From positions 1,364,001-1,428,000 of the forward strand of contig JAZKJV010000295.1 in NCBI GenBank assembly GCA_037367405.1: a stretch of 64,000 bases of DNA. Reading direction: 5' to 3'. The first letter of the stretch is position 1. The number at the start of each line of letters is the position of its first letter. The notes beneath the pieces were generated by a model. The model searched no databases. It saw only the letters and a program-made list of their open reading frames with translations, and was not told where the DNA came from. Position numbers and translations under genes: made by a program. Origin of the DNA: Ottelia alismoides. Lineage: Eukaryota > Streptophyta > Magnoliopsida > Alismatales > Hydrocharitaceae. This document shows positions 46,529 to 60,100 of the stretch, one piece after another.

Positions 46529-48900
46529 CTCTTGGTCATGTAAGCCCATGATGAGCCATTATGCAATAAAAGTGCTGCAAGTGATTTAATTCCATTATAT
46601 GAATTAAAGCATAAATTGTGTTTGCACTAATAGGTTCTCTTAGCACAATTAGGGTTATTTACTATGATCATCTTGATATCATATATCTATTGATCTAAAG
46701 AGTTATATCATAGAGGCTGATGTAGAGTCGTAGATCAAAAGAGTTAGATCGAGGACATAACGAACATTGTCAAGTGATATTAAAGAATGATATCCAGTTT
46801 GAGAAGAGTTGACTAACAGTCTGACTGACACTCTTAATGCATGCCATCTATAAAGGAATAGAAATTTGGAGGTGTCGGATAAGTCAACTTAAGGAGTTAA
46901 CTTAACGAGATCAACATAGTAAAGAATTGTATTATATACTGTCATGAACATGTACACATATTTTCACTAGAGACAAATATAAGTCTATATATCTAATTAT
47001 GTACATTTGGCAAAACAATATGTTAATGTCCTGACATGGTCTATATATGGATGAGTTGGTGTGCATATAAGGAAATCTGAGATGTATTATCTCTTAGAGG
47101 AATCATATAGGTTCATACTTTTTGAACCATAAGAAGAGCTCACTCATAAGACATTGGGGTCATAATGAATTCCATCAACGACCATCTTGTTTATGAAATA
47201 AGATAAGAATTCAAGAATATTAACATATGCTTTTAGAAAACATATGATTGCTCAATGATCGATTGAAAAATCTATTGATAAACCCTCAAAGAAGACAACC
47301 TAACATGGGTTTGAACTTTGGATTTAATCAAAGTCTTCCAGTATGTAGGATGCTTGAGTATTGGGAATACTTTAAGTTGATGGAATCATAATAGTTTATA
47401 TACCGTGATACTTCCATTTCGAGGGAATGATGTAACTGGTTTGATTTTGGTGATTCTACTTTGACATTAAATGAATGAGAATTAATTGGATTAAATCTAA
47501 GCTTATAGAACTAATTTCTAGATCCAAAGAGTTGGAAATTGATCCAAAAGTTTGAAGTCAATTAGAGAAATGATTAAAAAATATTCGACCAGAACTACTC
47601 AAAGTGATTTAAATCCTAATATTAGATGTAGTCTAACTATCAAGTCACTATATATAGTATATACAATCTCCTTGATATTATCTCAAAGTATTCGTGGATG
47701 ATGCGCATGAGTCCTAATCAAATTATGAGTGTTACATTGAGATATTGACAATTAATATAATATTGATTATTATTATTGTTATTAGGAATAATGAATATGT
47801 TTTATTAAGTTGGATTTATATTAATATTTATATGGATCTATAATAATTAAATTAATATAGATATGATTCATATTTATTCGCATAATTAATTAATGTTGAT
47901 GTGAATTGGATTCACATTCTTTATTAAGTAAATGTAAATTGCATTTGCACTTTATTATGGACCGATATATTTGTTTCATTATTTGGTAGGATGATTATAT
48001 GATTATCCCATTATGGTTGATAGAAATAAATAAATTAATTTAATTAATTCTAAACTACCATGGATTAAGTTCAACTAGGAAATGAATTATTAATGAAATA
48101 AATGAAGAAGGAAAATGGTCAATTCTTTTATCCTTATGGTGATCCATATAGATTGGTTAGAAGAAAGAGAAAAATATTTTCTCTTTCTTTATTATTTCAA
48201 CAAATAGTTCAATTCCAGAGAGAGAGAGACCTAATTGGAAGTTGTAACTAGGTGGAGAGAGGGAGAATAGAGAGCCTTGACTCTGTACTCCTTCTTTATG
48301 GACTATCCATATCGATCTACAGGGAGTATGGCTCCATCTTGGCCGTTCGTTTTAGTATGAAAAGTGAGGTATGACCTCTCATTTATTCATTCAACGCATT
48401 TCGAAGAAAGAGCTATCTAGTCTTAAGAATTGAGAGGAGAAAATAGAAGAGAATAGTTTTATTTATTCTCTCCCTTAGTCGTATCCATATATCCCCACCA
48501 TATACCCTAGGTCATATACCATATAACATCTTCTCCCTTCTTTATTGGATTGGCCATTGCGAGAGAATTCACTTTCCTCTTCATTTTTTGTGCTCAAGTA
48601 GGACTTTTTTTGTGAAATGAAATCAAGAAGCAGAAGTCATTCTTAATCTCATTTGGTGTAGACAACCTGGTGGAGATTAACTCTCAAGTTTGTGGGAAGT
48701 ATCACGAGTCATCATCATGTATGCAAGTGAAAGCATCCATCAAATCAAACTTAAATTATGAGATCTCTTATTTTAAAGACTCGTACATCAAAGGTATATT
48801 CGTATACTCTTGCAATCTTGTAAAATTGTGCAGAAATAATTTCTCTTACTTTCGCATTTGCAATCAATTTTTTTATTATAAGATTTCATTGTCTCTCATA
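46529..48900 (+). repeat. 3' LTR of copia A (end not resolved)
   Basis: Begins TCTTGGTCATGTAAGCCCAT after the PPT-like string and is a diverged relative of the copia B LTR. Shared segments include the ATGAGCCATTATGCAATAAA start, GAGCTCACTCAT, AGTCTTCCAGTATG and GTGAATTGGATTCACAT. It also keeps the exon-like part near 48660-48790 and the GCAGAAATAATTTC end near 48835. The CA terminus and target duplication are not visible. Confidence 0.65.
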
Positions 48901-50386
48901 TGATGATAACCTTTTAATACGAATTTTATTTGTATTTTCCACATTTTTATAATGTTTAAAGTAAACCTTCCTTCAAATGACCCCTCACTCCTACATTTTA
49001 TTTAACTCCTACTTGAAAAAATTAATGCATTACTATTTCCAATAAAATCCCTCAAATTCACTAAATTGGTGGATCTCTGTTGCTTAATTTGAGCTTGTTG
49101 GAATGAACATTGCAAATGAGTTTTCAATAATAATTTCTCCTCATTCATTCTAGTTTTACATGAACTAATCTCATTTTCTCACATAATTGAGTAACTACTC
49201 CTCAATCTGATTGTAAATTGCATGCAATACACAAAACATGCAGCTTTGCTCACATGAGAAACATTAATAGCTAGCTCAATTTGATTGATGTTATTAGCTT
49301 ATTTTTTATTTCATTGTGATTGTAAATTTTTCTCATGATCGTTGGGAACTTTTGCACATGTTTCCTACGATCTTTTTGCCTACCCTATGTTAGTTGGGGA
49401 TCCCTGCTTGTCTATATGACTATACTTATATATAAGCTCTAGATGTCATTTTACTTTAATGGATATTTGCTTACAAAATACATATTTTAGAGAACAACAC
49501 AATGATGAATATAGCTATATAAAAGCTCGCGTGGAACAAAAAAACTTGGATATGAATAGGGTAGAGGATTGGGCTCGATCAGGCCCAACTTTGAGAAAGC
49601 ACGACACATGCCATCATTTTTTCTTAGACCATGGGATGGATCGAGACATGGAAACAATATGAAAATGCTGACCTGAGTCCGAAACAAGGCACATTTATTC
49701 GCGTTAGAGTTCGGGAAGTGATAAGCCAACTTGAAGAAAAAATCGTAAAGTTAGTTATTTATTTCATTCCCGGGTAAGTATACAGTCTTAGACATAGGAA
49801 TCAAACATACAATGGTTAAGAATATTTATGCTGATAATTTGTAATCTAGGACCCTAAAACCCAAACCTTGGTGTCGCTCTTTAGCTCACATGTGTTGTAT
49901 TAAAATTTGTTTCGTCTCTGGGCTTACATGTAATTTTAAGCATAGTAACAACCAGGGTTGCAGATGTAATCTAGAATAAGACATTACCTCAAAACTCAAA
50001 ACTAAGAAGATATTCTTGTTCTCCGCATTCTCTATGCAAGAATAACACCAAAACGCTCTCTGGTGACCTCCGGCGAGTTCTCCATTGTCAAGATGATGGA
50101 TATGGATGTGGGATGGTATGAGGAAGAAGGACATGGATTAGGGCATCCATGACGGTTACATTTTCTTAACCCACTTCCAAAATTGTAGGGTTGAATATCC
50201 TTTCACTAAAATGATCATATCTCCCTCGTCCAAAGTCAGATCAAAAAATTTTGGATGTGTTGGAAAGCTGACGACGAGATGCTTCCAATGAAATCCTATT
50301 TTGCATATATTTGATCATTGAATTTTAGGACCATCCAAGTTGAAAAGTTAGGATTTTACATTCATAACTTCTAAACAAGGAGAAGG
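48901..50386. other. Unassigned sequence, part LTR-like
   Basis: 48901-49760 is AT-rich with nothing recognisable. The short frames at 49459-49662 (plus) and 49487-49729 (minus) have no known domain. 49860-50386 reads on the minus strand like a gypsy LTR: a GC-richer block near 50050-50100 leads to TTTTGAG|GTAATG near 49990. CATATCTCCCTCGTCCAAAG and TGTTGGAAAGCTGACGACGA lie near 50215-50280. No ends were found. Confidence 0.3.
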
Positions 50387-51490
50387 AGCTCACTCATGAG
50401 ACATTGGAATCATAATAAATTCCATCAATAATCATCATCTTATTTGTGAAATAAGACACAAATTCAAGAATATTAACCTATGTTTTTGAAAAACTTATTA
50501 TTGATATTGTTACCTACTTATAAGTCCTCAAAGGAGACAACTTAACATGGGTTTGAACTTCGAGTTTATTCAAACTCTTCTAGTATGTAGGATGCTTGAG
50601 CTTGGGTCCAAGTTGATGGGATCAAAATAGATTATATATCATGATACCTATTCCGAGAGAATGATGAAACCAGATAGATTTTTTAGATTCAATTGGAGAC
50701 TAAATGAATGAAATTAACTGGACTAAATATCAACTTATAAAACTAACTTCTATACTCGAAGAGGTGAAAATTGATCCGAAAGAGTTCAGAGTCAATTAGG
50801 GAAATGACTTAAAAATATATTCGACTACAGTTGTGCCAAGTGGTTTAAATCTTGATATTATATGTACATCTAATTATCAAGTCACTATACATAGTATGTA
50901 TAGTCTTCATGATATTATCTCCAAGTATTCGTGAATGCTGCGCAAGGAATCGTACATCGAGAAATTGACAATATAAGATAATATTAGTTGTTATCATTAA
51001 TATTGGGAATATGAGTATATGATTTATAAAGTCGGCATTCAACTAATATTTATATAGATCTATAATAATTAATATTAATATAATTTGATTCATATTCATT
51101 TTAGGATTTACATGAATATGATTCACATAATTATTAATGTTGATTGATGAGAATTAGATTCACATTCTCCATTAATTAAGTATATTGGATTTACATTTTA
51201 CTATGAATTAAATTTGATTGATTATTTAGTAAGACAAATTTATAATTATCCAATTAAGATAGGTGGATATTAATTGATTAAATATTTTGAATTGCTTCAA
51301 GATGGACCAATTCTAACTAGGAAATGAATTATTAATGAAATACATGAAGAAGCAAAAATGTTAATTTTCTTCCTTTTTATGGCCATCCATTTGGGTTTGG
51401 TTAGAAGAGAGAATATTCTTCTACCTTTATTATTTCAACAAATAATTCAAATTCGAAGAGAAAGAGAATCCTAATTAGAAGTCATAACTA
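50387..51490 (+). repeat. Second copia A-family LTR fragment
   Basis: Resembles 47128-48255 of the copia A LTR over about 1.1 kb in the same orientation. It starts at GAGCTCACTCATGAGACATT and ends at GTCATAACTAG, where element 2 begins. In copia A the equivalent GTTGTAACTAG continues into GTGGAGAGAGG. It is therefore an older LTR cut by element 2, or the far part of another copy. Confidence 0.65.
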
Positions 51491-52771
51491 GTTTTTTTTG
51501 GGGGTGATATCGCTCCCGCTACCCTTGTTAATTCGAGCAAGTTAATGTCCAAATTATTTGTCAATGTTCGTTGCAGTCGGATAACGAGAGGGAATCAAAA
51601 ACCACTTTTAATTTAATCAAGTTAATTTCAAGCGGTAATATTTTTTTACTTGGTGAAGTCCAAGGTCGAACTCAGGGAGGCATCTATCTCCTTAGGTGAA
51701 TTTCAGCAAAGTCCAAGTGTTAGATTTTCAGGGAATATTTTTTGGTCTTTCTCAGTTTTCTATGCAAGACACATGCAAGATCAAGCCAATTTTTAAGTTA
51801 AATCAGAGATACATTCAAATGGAGTTCAAAAATTATGAAAATTGGCCAAATGATGAAATATGGTGAAATTAAGCTACCCTAATTTTTTTGGAATTTTTTG
51901 ACACAAAATAATTTACTGTGAATTAACCATGAATGCAGGGTGATTTTGACTAATTTAATTTTAATAAATATCAAATCACAAAATTTTGGAGAACTAAAAT
52001 TATCCTAGGTAGATATAATGGTGAGGAATCTAGGAAAATTATCATACCTTAATTTTAGTGTGAAATGAACCTATTAAAAATGAATTAAGGAAATCACCAA
52101 TTAATTTATTTAGGCCTCGAAATTTGTGCAAATGAGATGAAATTTTATGCAAGGTGAAGTTAATTATCCTAGATCTAATGTGATTTTTTGGGAATTTTTG
52201 GAGTTACAGAGAATTTTCTATTAATTAAAAGGTGTAATTTGGCAAAATATCACAGAAATAGACCAATTAATTAATTAAAAATATCTATTGATACCACAAA
52301 AATATGACAAGTGTCTCACAAGATCAAGGACAAGTTAAGCTACAACATGCAATTTTTGTAAATTTAAAATGATGCAATATGACACCTAGATATGCGTGCA
52401 AAGACAGGGGTGTAATTGCAATATAGAAAATAAAAATTTCTTAAAAATAAATATGCTGACAGGGACCTTAATGCAATTACCTATAATGCAGGGGGTGGAA
52501 TGCAATTTCTTCACTGACTCACGTGCTCCTCACGTGGATGCGCTTCATAGGGACTAGTTTGCAATTTTTGAAAGTTCCCAGGGCCTCTATGCAATTTACC
52601 CAGGCCGCACATGCTCCTCACGTGGGGCGACCTAGGCTCGGGTGACTTCGGTGGCTCGGGATGAGGCTCGGGTACCCTGGAGGTTCACCTGGAGGCTCGG
52701 AGTAGCTTCGGGTGGTCCGAGCCTAGAGGTAGGGGTAGAGGCTCGGACCAGTCGTCATGGCACGATCAAGA

Positions 52772-53120
52772 CCGTTGGATCAAGGGTGATCCAACGGCTG
52801 CTGGATGAAGACACGCGGCGAAGATGAGTCCGTTAGATCGTTGAACGATCCAACGGTGCGGAGTGAGGCAACGGGGCTGATCAGCGACCGTAGGATTACT
52901 GATCGATCCAACAGTGATGGAGCTTGCTCCTGAGATGACGACATGGCGCGCTAAACACCGTTGGATCTAGAAGGATCCAACGGCTCTGTGATGCTCCGGT
53001 TGACTGGTGACGTGGATGAATGCTGACCGTAGGATCACTGATCGATCTGACGGTTCTGTGCAGCTCCGGTCATAGGCGACGTGGCGGGAAGCGGACCGTT
53101 CGATCAGGATGATCGAACGA
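52772..53120. repeat. Six evenly spaced palindromes in LTR 2
   Basis: Inverted repeats built on CCGTTGGATC / GATCCAACGG: 52772-52797, 52830-52856, 52887-52915, 52958-52983, 53026-53054 and 53096-53120. Starts are 57-71 bases apart. Loops are 3-9 bases. ACGTGG- or CGCGGCG-like boxes lie between many of them. Two more palindromes of the same type are at 54171-54194 and 54504-54531. Arms vary between CCGTTGGATC, CCGTAGGAT and CCGTTCGATC, often with matching changes in the other arm. Confidence 0.85.
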
Positions 53121-53680
53121 TGGTTGGAGCTTCGTCTTCAACGGTCCTCCGCCACCTGCAGAGGAGAAGGCGGGGCTCCGACGGAGGGGAGCTTGCTCCG
53201 CCCTGACCTCCAGTCGTCGATGACGCTCGCCGGAGGCTATGAAGTAGCTCGAAAGACGCGGAGCGTGGAGGCAAAGCCTCCGGTGGCTTCAGGAGTGGTG
53301 GAGATGTGCTGGAGCTCGCTGGCGATGAAGCTCGAGGGAAGCTCCGACGAGCTTCCGGCCAGTGAAGGGAAGAGTACCTGCAAGGGGTTAGGGAATAGCC
53401 GAAGTACGTGGAGTTGCGTGGAGGTATGGGAAGCGAACGGCGAGGCCTATGGCGATGCAAGGGTGGTCCAGCGATGGTGCTCCGCCCAGATGGCGGAGCT
53501 GGAGTCGATGGAAGGTGAAATGCGTCGTTTGAAGGAACGGAATGGTGCACGAAGGTCGGAGCTTCGTCGCGGAGCTCAGAGAGGTGAGGGTGGAGCGAGA
53601 AAATCACGGTGGAAGGCGAATAAAATCGGAGAAAAACAAAATAAAAATAAGAAGAGATCAGAGGAAGATGGAGGGGGTTA

Positions 53681-53687
53681 CCTGGGG
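53681..53687 (-). other. Splice-donor-like site in LTR 2
   Basis: Minus strand reads CCCCAG|GTAACC, about 240 bases downstream of the TATA box, at the same relative position as in LTR 1. A second candidate, TTGCAG|GTACTC, lies near 53376. Confidence 0.4.
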
Positions 53688-53920
53688 ATTGGAGCTCGGA
53701 TTTGAGCTCTAGGTCTTCGCTCGAAGGGTCGGTAGGGCCTTGTGCTCAAGCAGCTTTGCGGAGGGAGGCTGCGACACGGCGGAGTTTGCCGCAGATCTCA
53801 TCGGAGAAGACGCCGGTCTTCGCTCGAAGATTAGTCAATTGCTGTAACCAATCGAACGTTCTGAGCTCTAGGGTTCCTCACGTATTGGCGGATGCCCGTG
53901 ACAATAGCCGGAGGACGAGG

Positions 53921-53929
53921 ATTTATAGG
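53921..53929 (-). promoter_or_regulatory. TATA box of LTR 2
   Basis: Minus strand reads CCCTATAAATCC, nearly the same context as in LTR 1 (CCATATAAATCC). It lies at the border between the upstream region and the GC-rich transcribed part. Confidence 0.65.
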
Positions 53930-55217
53930 GCAAAGTCGATGGGTGAGCTGGTGACGAGGTGAGGTTCATGGTCGTCGTGGAGTGTCTCTGGTGGACGTCG
54001 TGGGAATAGAGGGGGTTGGCGAGGATGATGGAAGAGTGAGGATGATCGTGGAGGCGTTGGTGGTCAGCGAGGGTGGCTGGAGTGCGATCGAGAATAGAAA
54101 GGGGCAGCCCCTCGCGCAAGGCGTAGATCGTGGGAGAGAGGGGCGCCGGAGGTGGAAGACGAGGTCGTGGCCGTTGGATCTTGTGATCCAACGGCCCAGG
54201 TCGAAGTGTCAAAGAGCCGGTAGGATTAGATCTGGGGCGAGGCGATCTGAGGGGTGTGATTGCGCCACGCGTCGTGTTATGGGAGCGGCATTGGCGAAAA
54301 GTTCAAATTAGATCTTAGGATGATCAAAGGGTCGTGATGTGAAGCTGGAAGATGCGGTTAGGATGAAGGGACGACATGCGTGATCGAAGGGCCCAAAATG
54401 CGCCACGCGTCAGGCACATAGGCAGGCGGAGGCGGGCGGCTGAGATGGAAGATGGGAAATGATCGAACGGTTGAAAATTAAGGCGCACGTGGAGTGAGTT
54501 GGGCCGTTGGATTCAAAGAGAAATCCAACGGTCAGAGGTACGGGCAGCTAGGGCAAGGGGAGAGGGCCGCCTGGCACAACCAGGGGGCGCCACGTGGCCA
54601 GCTGTGATTGGCTGAGAAGAGAAATGAGTGTAGAAAGAGAAGGAGGCCGAATATGGAGAAACTTAAAACATGAAAGTTGTAGATCTTGATGAGATATACA
54701 AGTTTCATGTGACCAAAGGCGGAGATGAGGTCAACTATGATACAAAAATACAAGAGTAAAAATATACACATATATAGTATACATAGAGGCCCAAAAACCC
54801 AACCTTTTCATACGAGCTCCAAATTGGATGAAATCAGTCTCATTTTAAAGGTCTTTTAATGTGTATTAATCTGAAAGTGAGTAGACCTATTTTGGAGGTT
54901 GTATGAGGGAGTTATGGGCTTTCTAAGAATCAGGGATCCTAGGTCTTTATTGGATATTTTACAAAGGAGATCTTGGACCTTCTTCCTCACATTATTAACT
55001 AAAATGTACATATTATAAGGGAGAGGTTATTTTTATAGGTGAATATTTTACAAGGGATCTTGGCTTCTTATTTAATGCAAATGTGAGTGCTAAAATGCAT
55101 GTATTATGAATGCATGTATGAATGCTAATTGTGCAAGATAAAGGGAAATATGCATCTATTTAATTGGGAACAAGCTTCTATTTTCAACTTTTAGAGTGAT
55201 GAATCACAGATTCATCA

Positions 55218-55230
55218 ACCCCTTATACTT
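55218..55230 (-). promoter_or_regulatory. Polypurine tract of element 2
   Basis: Minus strand reads AAGTATAAGGGGT directly before the LTR start at 55217. Compared with elements 1 and 3 it has fewer G and one A inside. Confidence 0.8.
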
Positions 55231-57126
55231 AAACCTTGCTCGTCCCCGAGCAACTAAATGAAATGCAGAGTGAAATGATTTTAGATTCCATACCAAGGTC
55301 ATGAACAAAAGTTGAAAATGGAGCTTGACTCAACCTTTGGATTAATTGTGTGGCGGAACCTTATTGGGACCTGAACTTAAGACCTAACAGACTTCAAGTT
55401 CCACAAGTCTTCTATCAAGATGCCTCAACAGTCAGTTCAGAACAAATCCTCAAATGCAAATTTATGATGACTATGATTCTTACTTGTACTGTGTAAGTGA
55501 AATGTAACTCTCCACATCAGAATTGACTCGGAACCAGCCTCCTCTAACAAGGTAACTCAATAACCCGGTACAGTAACTCTTTCCTCGAGGAGCGGGGTAT
55601 TCCCTTCTAAGTTCAAGTGCGACCAACTCAAGAGGAGGGTGTAGAGAAACGAATGGATGGTAGCCAGTGTAGCTACCTATCCCGGGATGCTTGACCAGTG
55701 TAGCCAAGTCATCCAGCTGCATTTTTTTTAATAATATACAGACTCCGACAGGTAGTTTATTTTCATTTGGACCTGTCTGATTTTTTTTGGAGTCTTTGCA
55801 TTTTTTTTCAAACTCATACAAGGTGCAACATGTACATCAGGAGTTTTTCCTCTTGAGTCAGTAGACTATCCCTCTTTTGAAGCATTATTGCAACCCACAG
55901 CATCTCGTCCTTAGACGTCAACACTACCAGACTACGTTGAGATGCACTATCCTCCCTAGAGGAGGACGGATGTTTCCACCCGTGTGCTACTCCAAGCTAA
56001 AGGATTCTACCTCCTCACCACCTCATCAATGAAGAGCTACGTGCATTGTGCTTGTCCAAGTTAGGTCACTGTCTATAAGAATTATGCGTATGCATGAGAT
56101 ATTCTACTTAGACTAATCAAGATGACATGTGAACATAGACTTGCAGACTCAAAGAATTAAGTCATTTGACCTGAGAAATCTTAACTCCAGTTCCTATAAT
56201 GTTCCTCTGAAATTAGGTGGATTAAGGTCAAATCAAGTCCTTCTCAATATCTACTCATAACTTGGTTCAGAACCCACTAGCTTTTCACCTTGCATATGCA
56301 AGATATGCAGATGAGATGTCATGCTATGAAGATGAATGAAAATGCAAGACTCTTTTTCTTTTCTTTTCAGATGCAGAGATGATATGCAAGAGTAAATAAG
56401 AAGCCTTATTTTATTTTTTTTATATTTTTTTGGTATACCTCCTATTTTACAACAATTTACAAGAGTTGTATAAGTATTATACAAAATTTACAAGTGTTAT
56501 AAAATATACAAATATACACATTTTTTTTCAATTTTTACCCACCCGTAATTATTGTAAAACATATACAAAAAGTACGCAAAAATACGTGAAAGTACGAGCT
56601 ATGGGTAAAGTATATATGCAATATATACACGCCCCCTATACTTAGCGTGTGCTATGTCCTCAGAGCATGAAAAGCGAGGAAAAAGACATAGCTCGTGCTA
56701 AGCGTAGGAGAGCTAAAAAGACTAGAAAATGTATAGAAATCGACCGGCCCCCCTATACTTAGGCTCTGGTAGTCTAAGTGTAGAAGAAAGTCAAAAAGTG
56801 GGGCGGCTGAGGTCAAGAAGAGAAGTGGATGAATATACAATGCAGGCATTGGTCCCCCCTATACTTAGGCTCAGGTCAGCCTAAGTATAGGACGGAAGTG
56901 AGTATGAGGACCAATGTGATCTGGAGAATGTACAAAGAACCGACTCAGGTGACTCATCCCCCCATACTTAGGATCTGGTCATCCTAAGTATAGTCCAAGA
57001 TAGTGATTTGATGAGGTGGGGATGGGTTACTAGAGTCGCGGGGGATAAAGGACAGAATGTACATGAATAATGATATATACAAGTGAGCCGGTCTGAATCT
57101 TTCAAGATGCTGCTGATGGCTAGAGC
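55231..57126 (-). other. 3' non-coding region of element 2
   Basis: 1.9 kb between pol stop and PPT. It holds the hairpin array (56631-56993), an AT-rich stretch (56390-56620) and the conserved blocks seen in elements 1 and 3. These include the CCTCGAGG palindrome near 55585 and the CTTCAAAAGAGGGATAG block near 55870. The minus ORF at 55480-55821 overlaps these blocks and is not kept open elsewhere. Confidence 0.72.
56631..56993 (-). repeat. Array of four PPT-like hairpins in element 2
   Basis: On the plus strand the hairpins are 56631-56727 (long, inner stem GCTATGTC / GACATAGC), 56751-56783, 56856-56891 and 56959-56993. Read on the minus strand each 3' arm is CTAAGTAT(A)GGGGG, a PPT copy. 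On the element's own strand the long hairpin is last, as in elements 1 and 3. The inner stem is a perfect pair here and has a G-U pair in element 3. Confidence 0.84.
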
Positions 57127-60100
57127 TCACTGCTGCAAGGTCCCATACGTGGCTCGAGGTGTATCTGTTGAATCTGTCTCACGCATGAATACGATCTCCT
57201 CAACATGGACTAACTGCTCATTGGATTCGACGAAGTGCTTCAACAGTTGTCCATTCACCAAGAATGTCGGTGCGTCATCTGTGAGATCTGAGATCTCAAC
57301 ACATCCACTATCATGCACCGTACGGACGACAAATGGGCCTTTCCACTTCGACTTCAACTTGCCTGGGAAGATCTTCAACCTAACATTAAACAACCATACC
57401 TTCTGTCCAGGAACAAAGGTCTTTCGTCTGATATATCTATCATGCCAACGCTTCACATTGTCCTTGTACACCAAACTGTTGTCATATGCGCGGTTTCTGA
57501 TTTCCACAAGCTCATTCAGATCCAATTCTCTCTGCTTCTGCCCAAGGTGTGTGTTCCAGTTGACCTTCTTGATTGCCCATTCTGATTTATGCACTAACTC
57601 GGCGGGCAAATGGCACGGTTTTCCAAATACCATTCGGAATGGGGAGGTTCCTAACGGTGTCTTGTAAGCTGTCCTATACGCCCAGAGGACTTGATCCAAG
57701 ATCTGAGACCAGTCCTTCCTGTCCGGGCGGACAAGCTTTTGCAATATAGTTTTCACCTCCCTATTTGACACCTCAGCCATACCATTGGTCTGTGGGTGGT
57801 AAGGGCTAGCGACACGGTGTTCGATGCAGTAGTCCTTCAGGAGTTTCTTCACCTCTCGATTTACAAAGTGGCTACCCCCGTCTGATATCATCATTTTTGG
57901 GATCCTGAACCTAGAGATGATGTGATCTCTGATGAATTTACAGACAGTCCTGCTGTCTGCGGCTCGGGTCGGGATAGCCTCCACCCATCTGGATAGATAA
58001 TCTACCGCAAGAAGGATATACTCGAACCCGTGGCTAGCAGGGAATGGGCCCATGAAATCGATGTCCCAGGCGTCAAAGACATCACAAATGATGACAGGCT
58101 GCATCGGCATCTCATCCTTGGAACTAACGGTTTCTCCCATTCTCTGGCATACCGGGCACGACTTCGCGAAGGGGATGGCATCGCGAATCAGAGTCGGCCA
58201 GTAAAAGCCACACTGAAGTACCTTCCATGTGGTCCACTTCCCGGAGTGGTGTCCTCCTACCTCTAAGCTATGGCATAAAGAAAGGACATTATGGTATTCC
58301 TCCTGAGGAATACACCGTCTCCAGACACAATCCGGTCCTTCGAAGAAAAGGATCAGATCCTCCCAATGGTAGTGGCTAGCATCCGACTTCAGTCGGTCAA
58401 TGTAGATCTTGGGCCAATCTTTGGGAACCTTCTTGGAGACAAGGTAGTTCACGATACTGGCGTACCATGGGAGTGAGTCGACAACAAAAATCGACTCGTC
58501 AGGGAAGGAGTCTCGAATAGGTGAATCCTCGGAAGTATTAAGATCTTCGAGATGAGAGAGGTGATCGGCTACTACGTTCTTCTTTCCAGGTTTGTCACGG
58601 ATGTCCAAATCAAATTCTTGGATAAGTAAAATCCACCGAAGAAGACGTGCCTTCGCGTCCTTCTTCTCCATCAGGTATCGCAGTGCCATGTGGTAAGTGA
58701 ACATAATTACCTTGGATCCTATTAAATGAGATCTGAACTTGTCCAAGGCAAACACTACCGCAAGCATTTCCTTTTCCGTAACGGTATAGTTACGCTGAGC
58801 GATGTCAAGCACTTTGCTTGCGTAGTGAATTGCGAACGGGACGCCATCTCTTCTTTGTCCTAACACAGCCCCAACAGCATGGTTTGAGGCGTCCGTCATG
58901 ATCTCAAAAGGTAGAGACCAATCTGGGGCTTGTAGGATAGGTGCGTCCATGATCATTCCTTGTAATAGCTTAAAGGCCTCAAGACATTTGTGATCAACAA
59001 TAAACTCCATGTCTTTGCCTAAAAGCTCAGTTAGCGGTCGGGCAATCTTAGAAAAATCCTTAATGAATCTTCGATAAAATCCGACATGCTCGAGGAACGA
59101 CCGCAACTGTTTGACGTTGGTTGGTGGCTGGAGTCGTCTGATCACATCCACCTTGGCAGGGTCAACCTCCATTCCTCTCTTGGAGATGACGTGCCCCAAC
59201 ACAATGCCCTCCGTCACCATGAATTGACTTTTCTCCCAGGAGAGCACCAGATTAACCTCACAACATCTTTTGAGGACTCGATCCAGATTCCTAAGACAGG
59301 AATCGAAGGAATCGTCGTGGACCGAGAAATCGTCCATAAAGACTTCTAGGAATTCACCGACCATTTCGGCGAATACAACAATCATGCACCTTTGGAAAGT
59401 ACGTGGAGCATTGCATAACCCGAAGGGCATGCGCCTGAAAGCATAGGTACCAAAGGGGCATGTGAATGTGGTCTTTTCCTGGTCCTCTGGAGCTATGGCT
59501 ACTTGATTGTAGCCCTAGAACTTATCCAAGAAATAGAAGAACTCTTTCCTCGCTAGTCTCTCTAAGATCTGATCAATGAACGGTAAGGGAAAATGGTCCT
59601 TCTTCATCACAGCATTCAAGCGTCTGTAATCCACATAGACGCGCCACGACGTGGGCACTCGCGTCACGATCTCCTCTCCATCTTTGTTGGTGGTCGTCTG
59701 AATTCCCGACTTTTTCGGGACAACATGGATTGGGGCCACCCATTTAGAGTCGGAGATTGGGTAAATGAAACCCGCGTTGCATCATTTCTCTATCTCCTTC
59801 TTCACGACCTCTCATAAATTTGGATTCAAACGACGTTGGAATTCACGAGGGTTTGGCTTCATTCTCCAAGTAGATATGGTGCGAACACAGAGCGGGATTT
59901 ATCCCGTGGAGATCGAAAATGCTCCAGCCTATCGCCTTGTGATTTTTCTCCAGGATTTCTAGCAAACGAGATTCCTGCTCCTCAGGCAATCGTGAACTGA
60001 TGATGACCGGATATTTCTTGTCCTGACCCGCAAGGAAGGTGTATTTTAATGTTGTGGGTAAAGGTTTGATCTCAGGTATAGTGTGATCATCTAAGAAGTC

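Larger units (their letters stand above)
51505..55217 (-). repeat. 3' LTR of element 2 (about 3713 bp)
   Basis: On the minus strand it runs from TGATGAATCTGTGATTCATC (at 55217) to GGGAGCGATATCA (at 51505). The start is certain because the PPT abuts it. The other end was chosen from the TG/CA rule, and the resulting length agrees with LTR 1. The 14 bases 51491-51504 (T8 then G5) between it and the copia fragment are unexplained. The 198-residue ORF at 53109-53705 and its antisense at 53104-53607 lie in the GC-rich part and are not called genes. Confidence 0.75.

Noticed and set aside
52772..53120. CRISPR-like array because of regular spacing of repeats
   Set aside because: Plant retrotransposon LTR; repeats are degenerate palindromes of variable sequence, with no cas genes.
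53104..53705. 198-codon ORF and its 167-codon antisense in LTR 2
   Set aside because: CpG-rich LTR sequence with long frames on both strands; composition is the likely cause.
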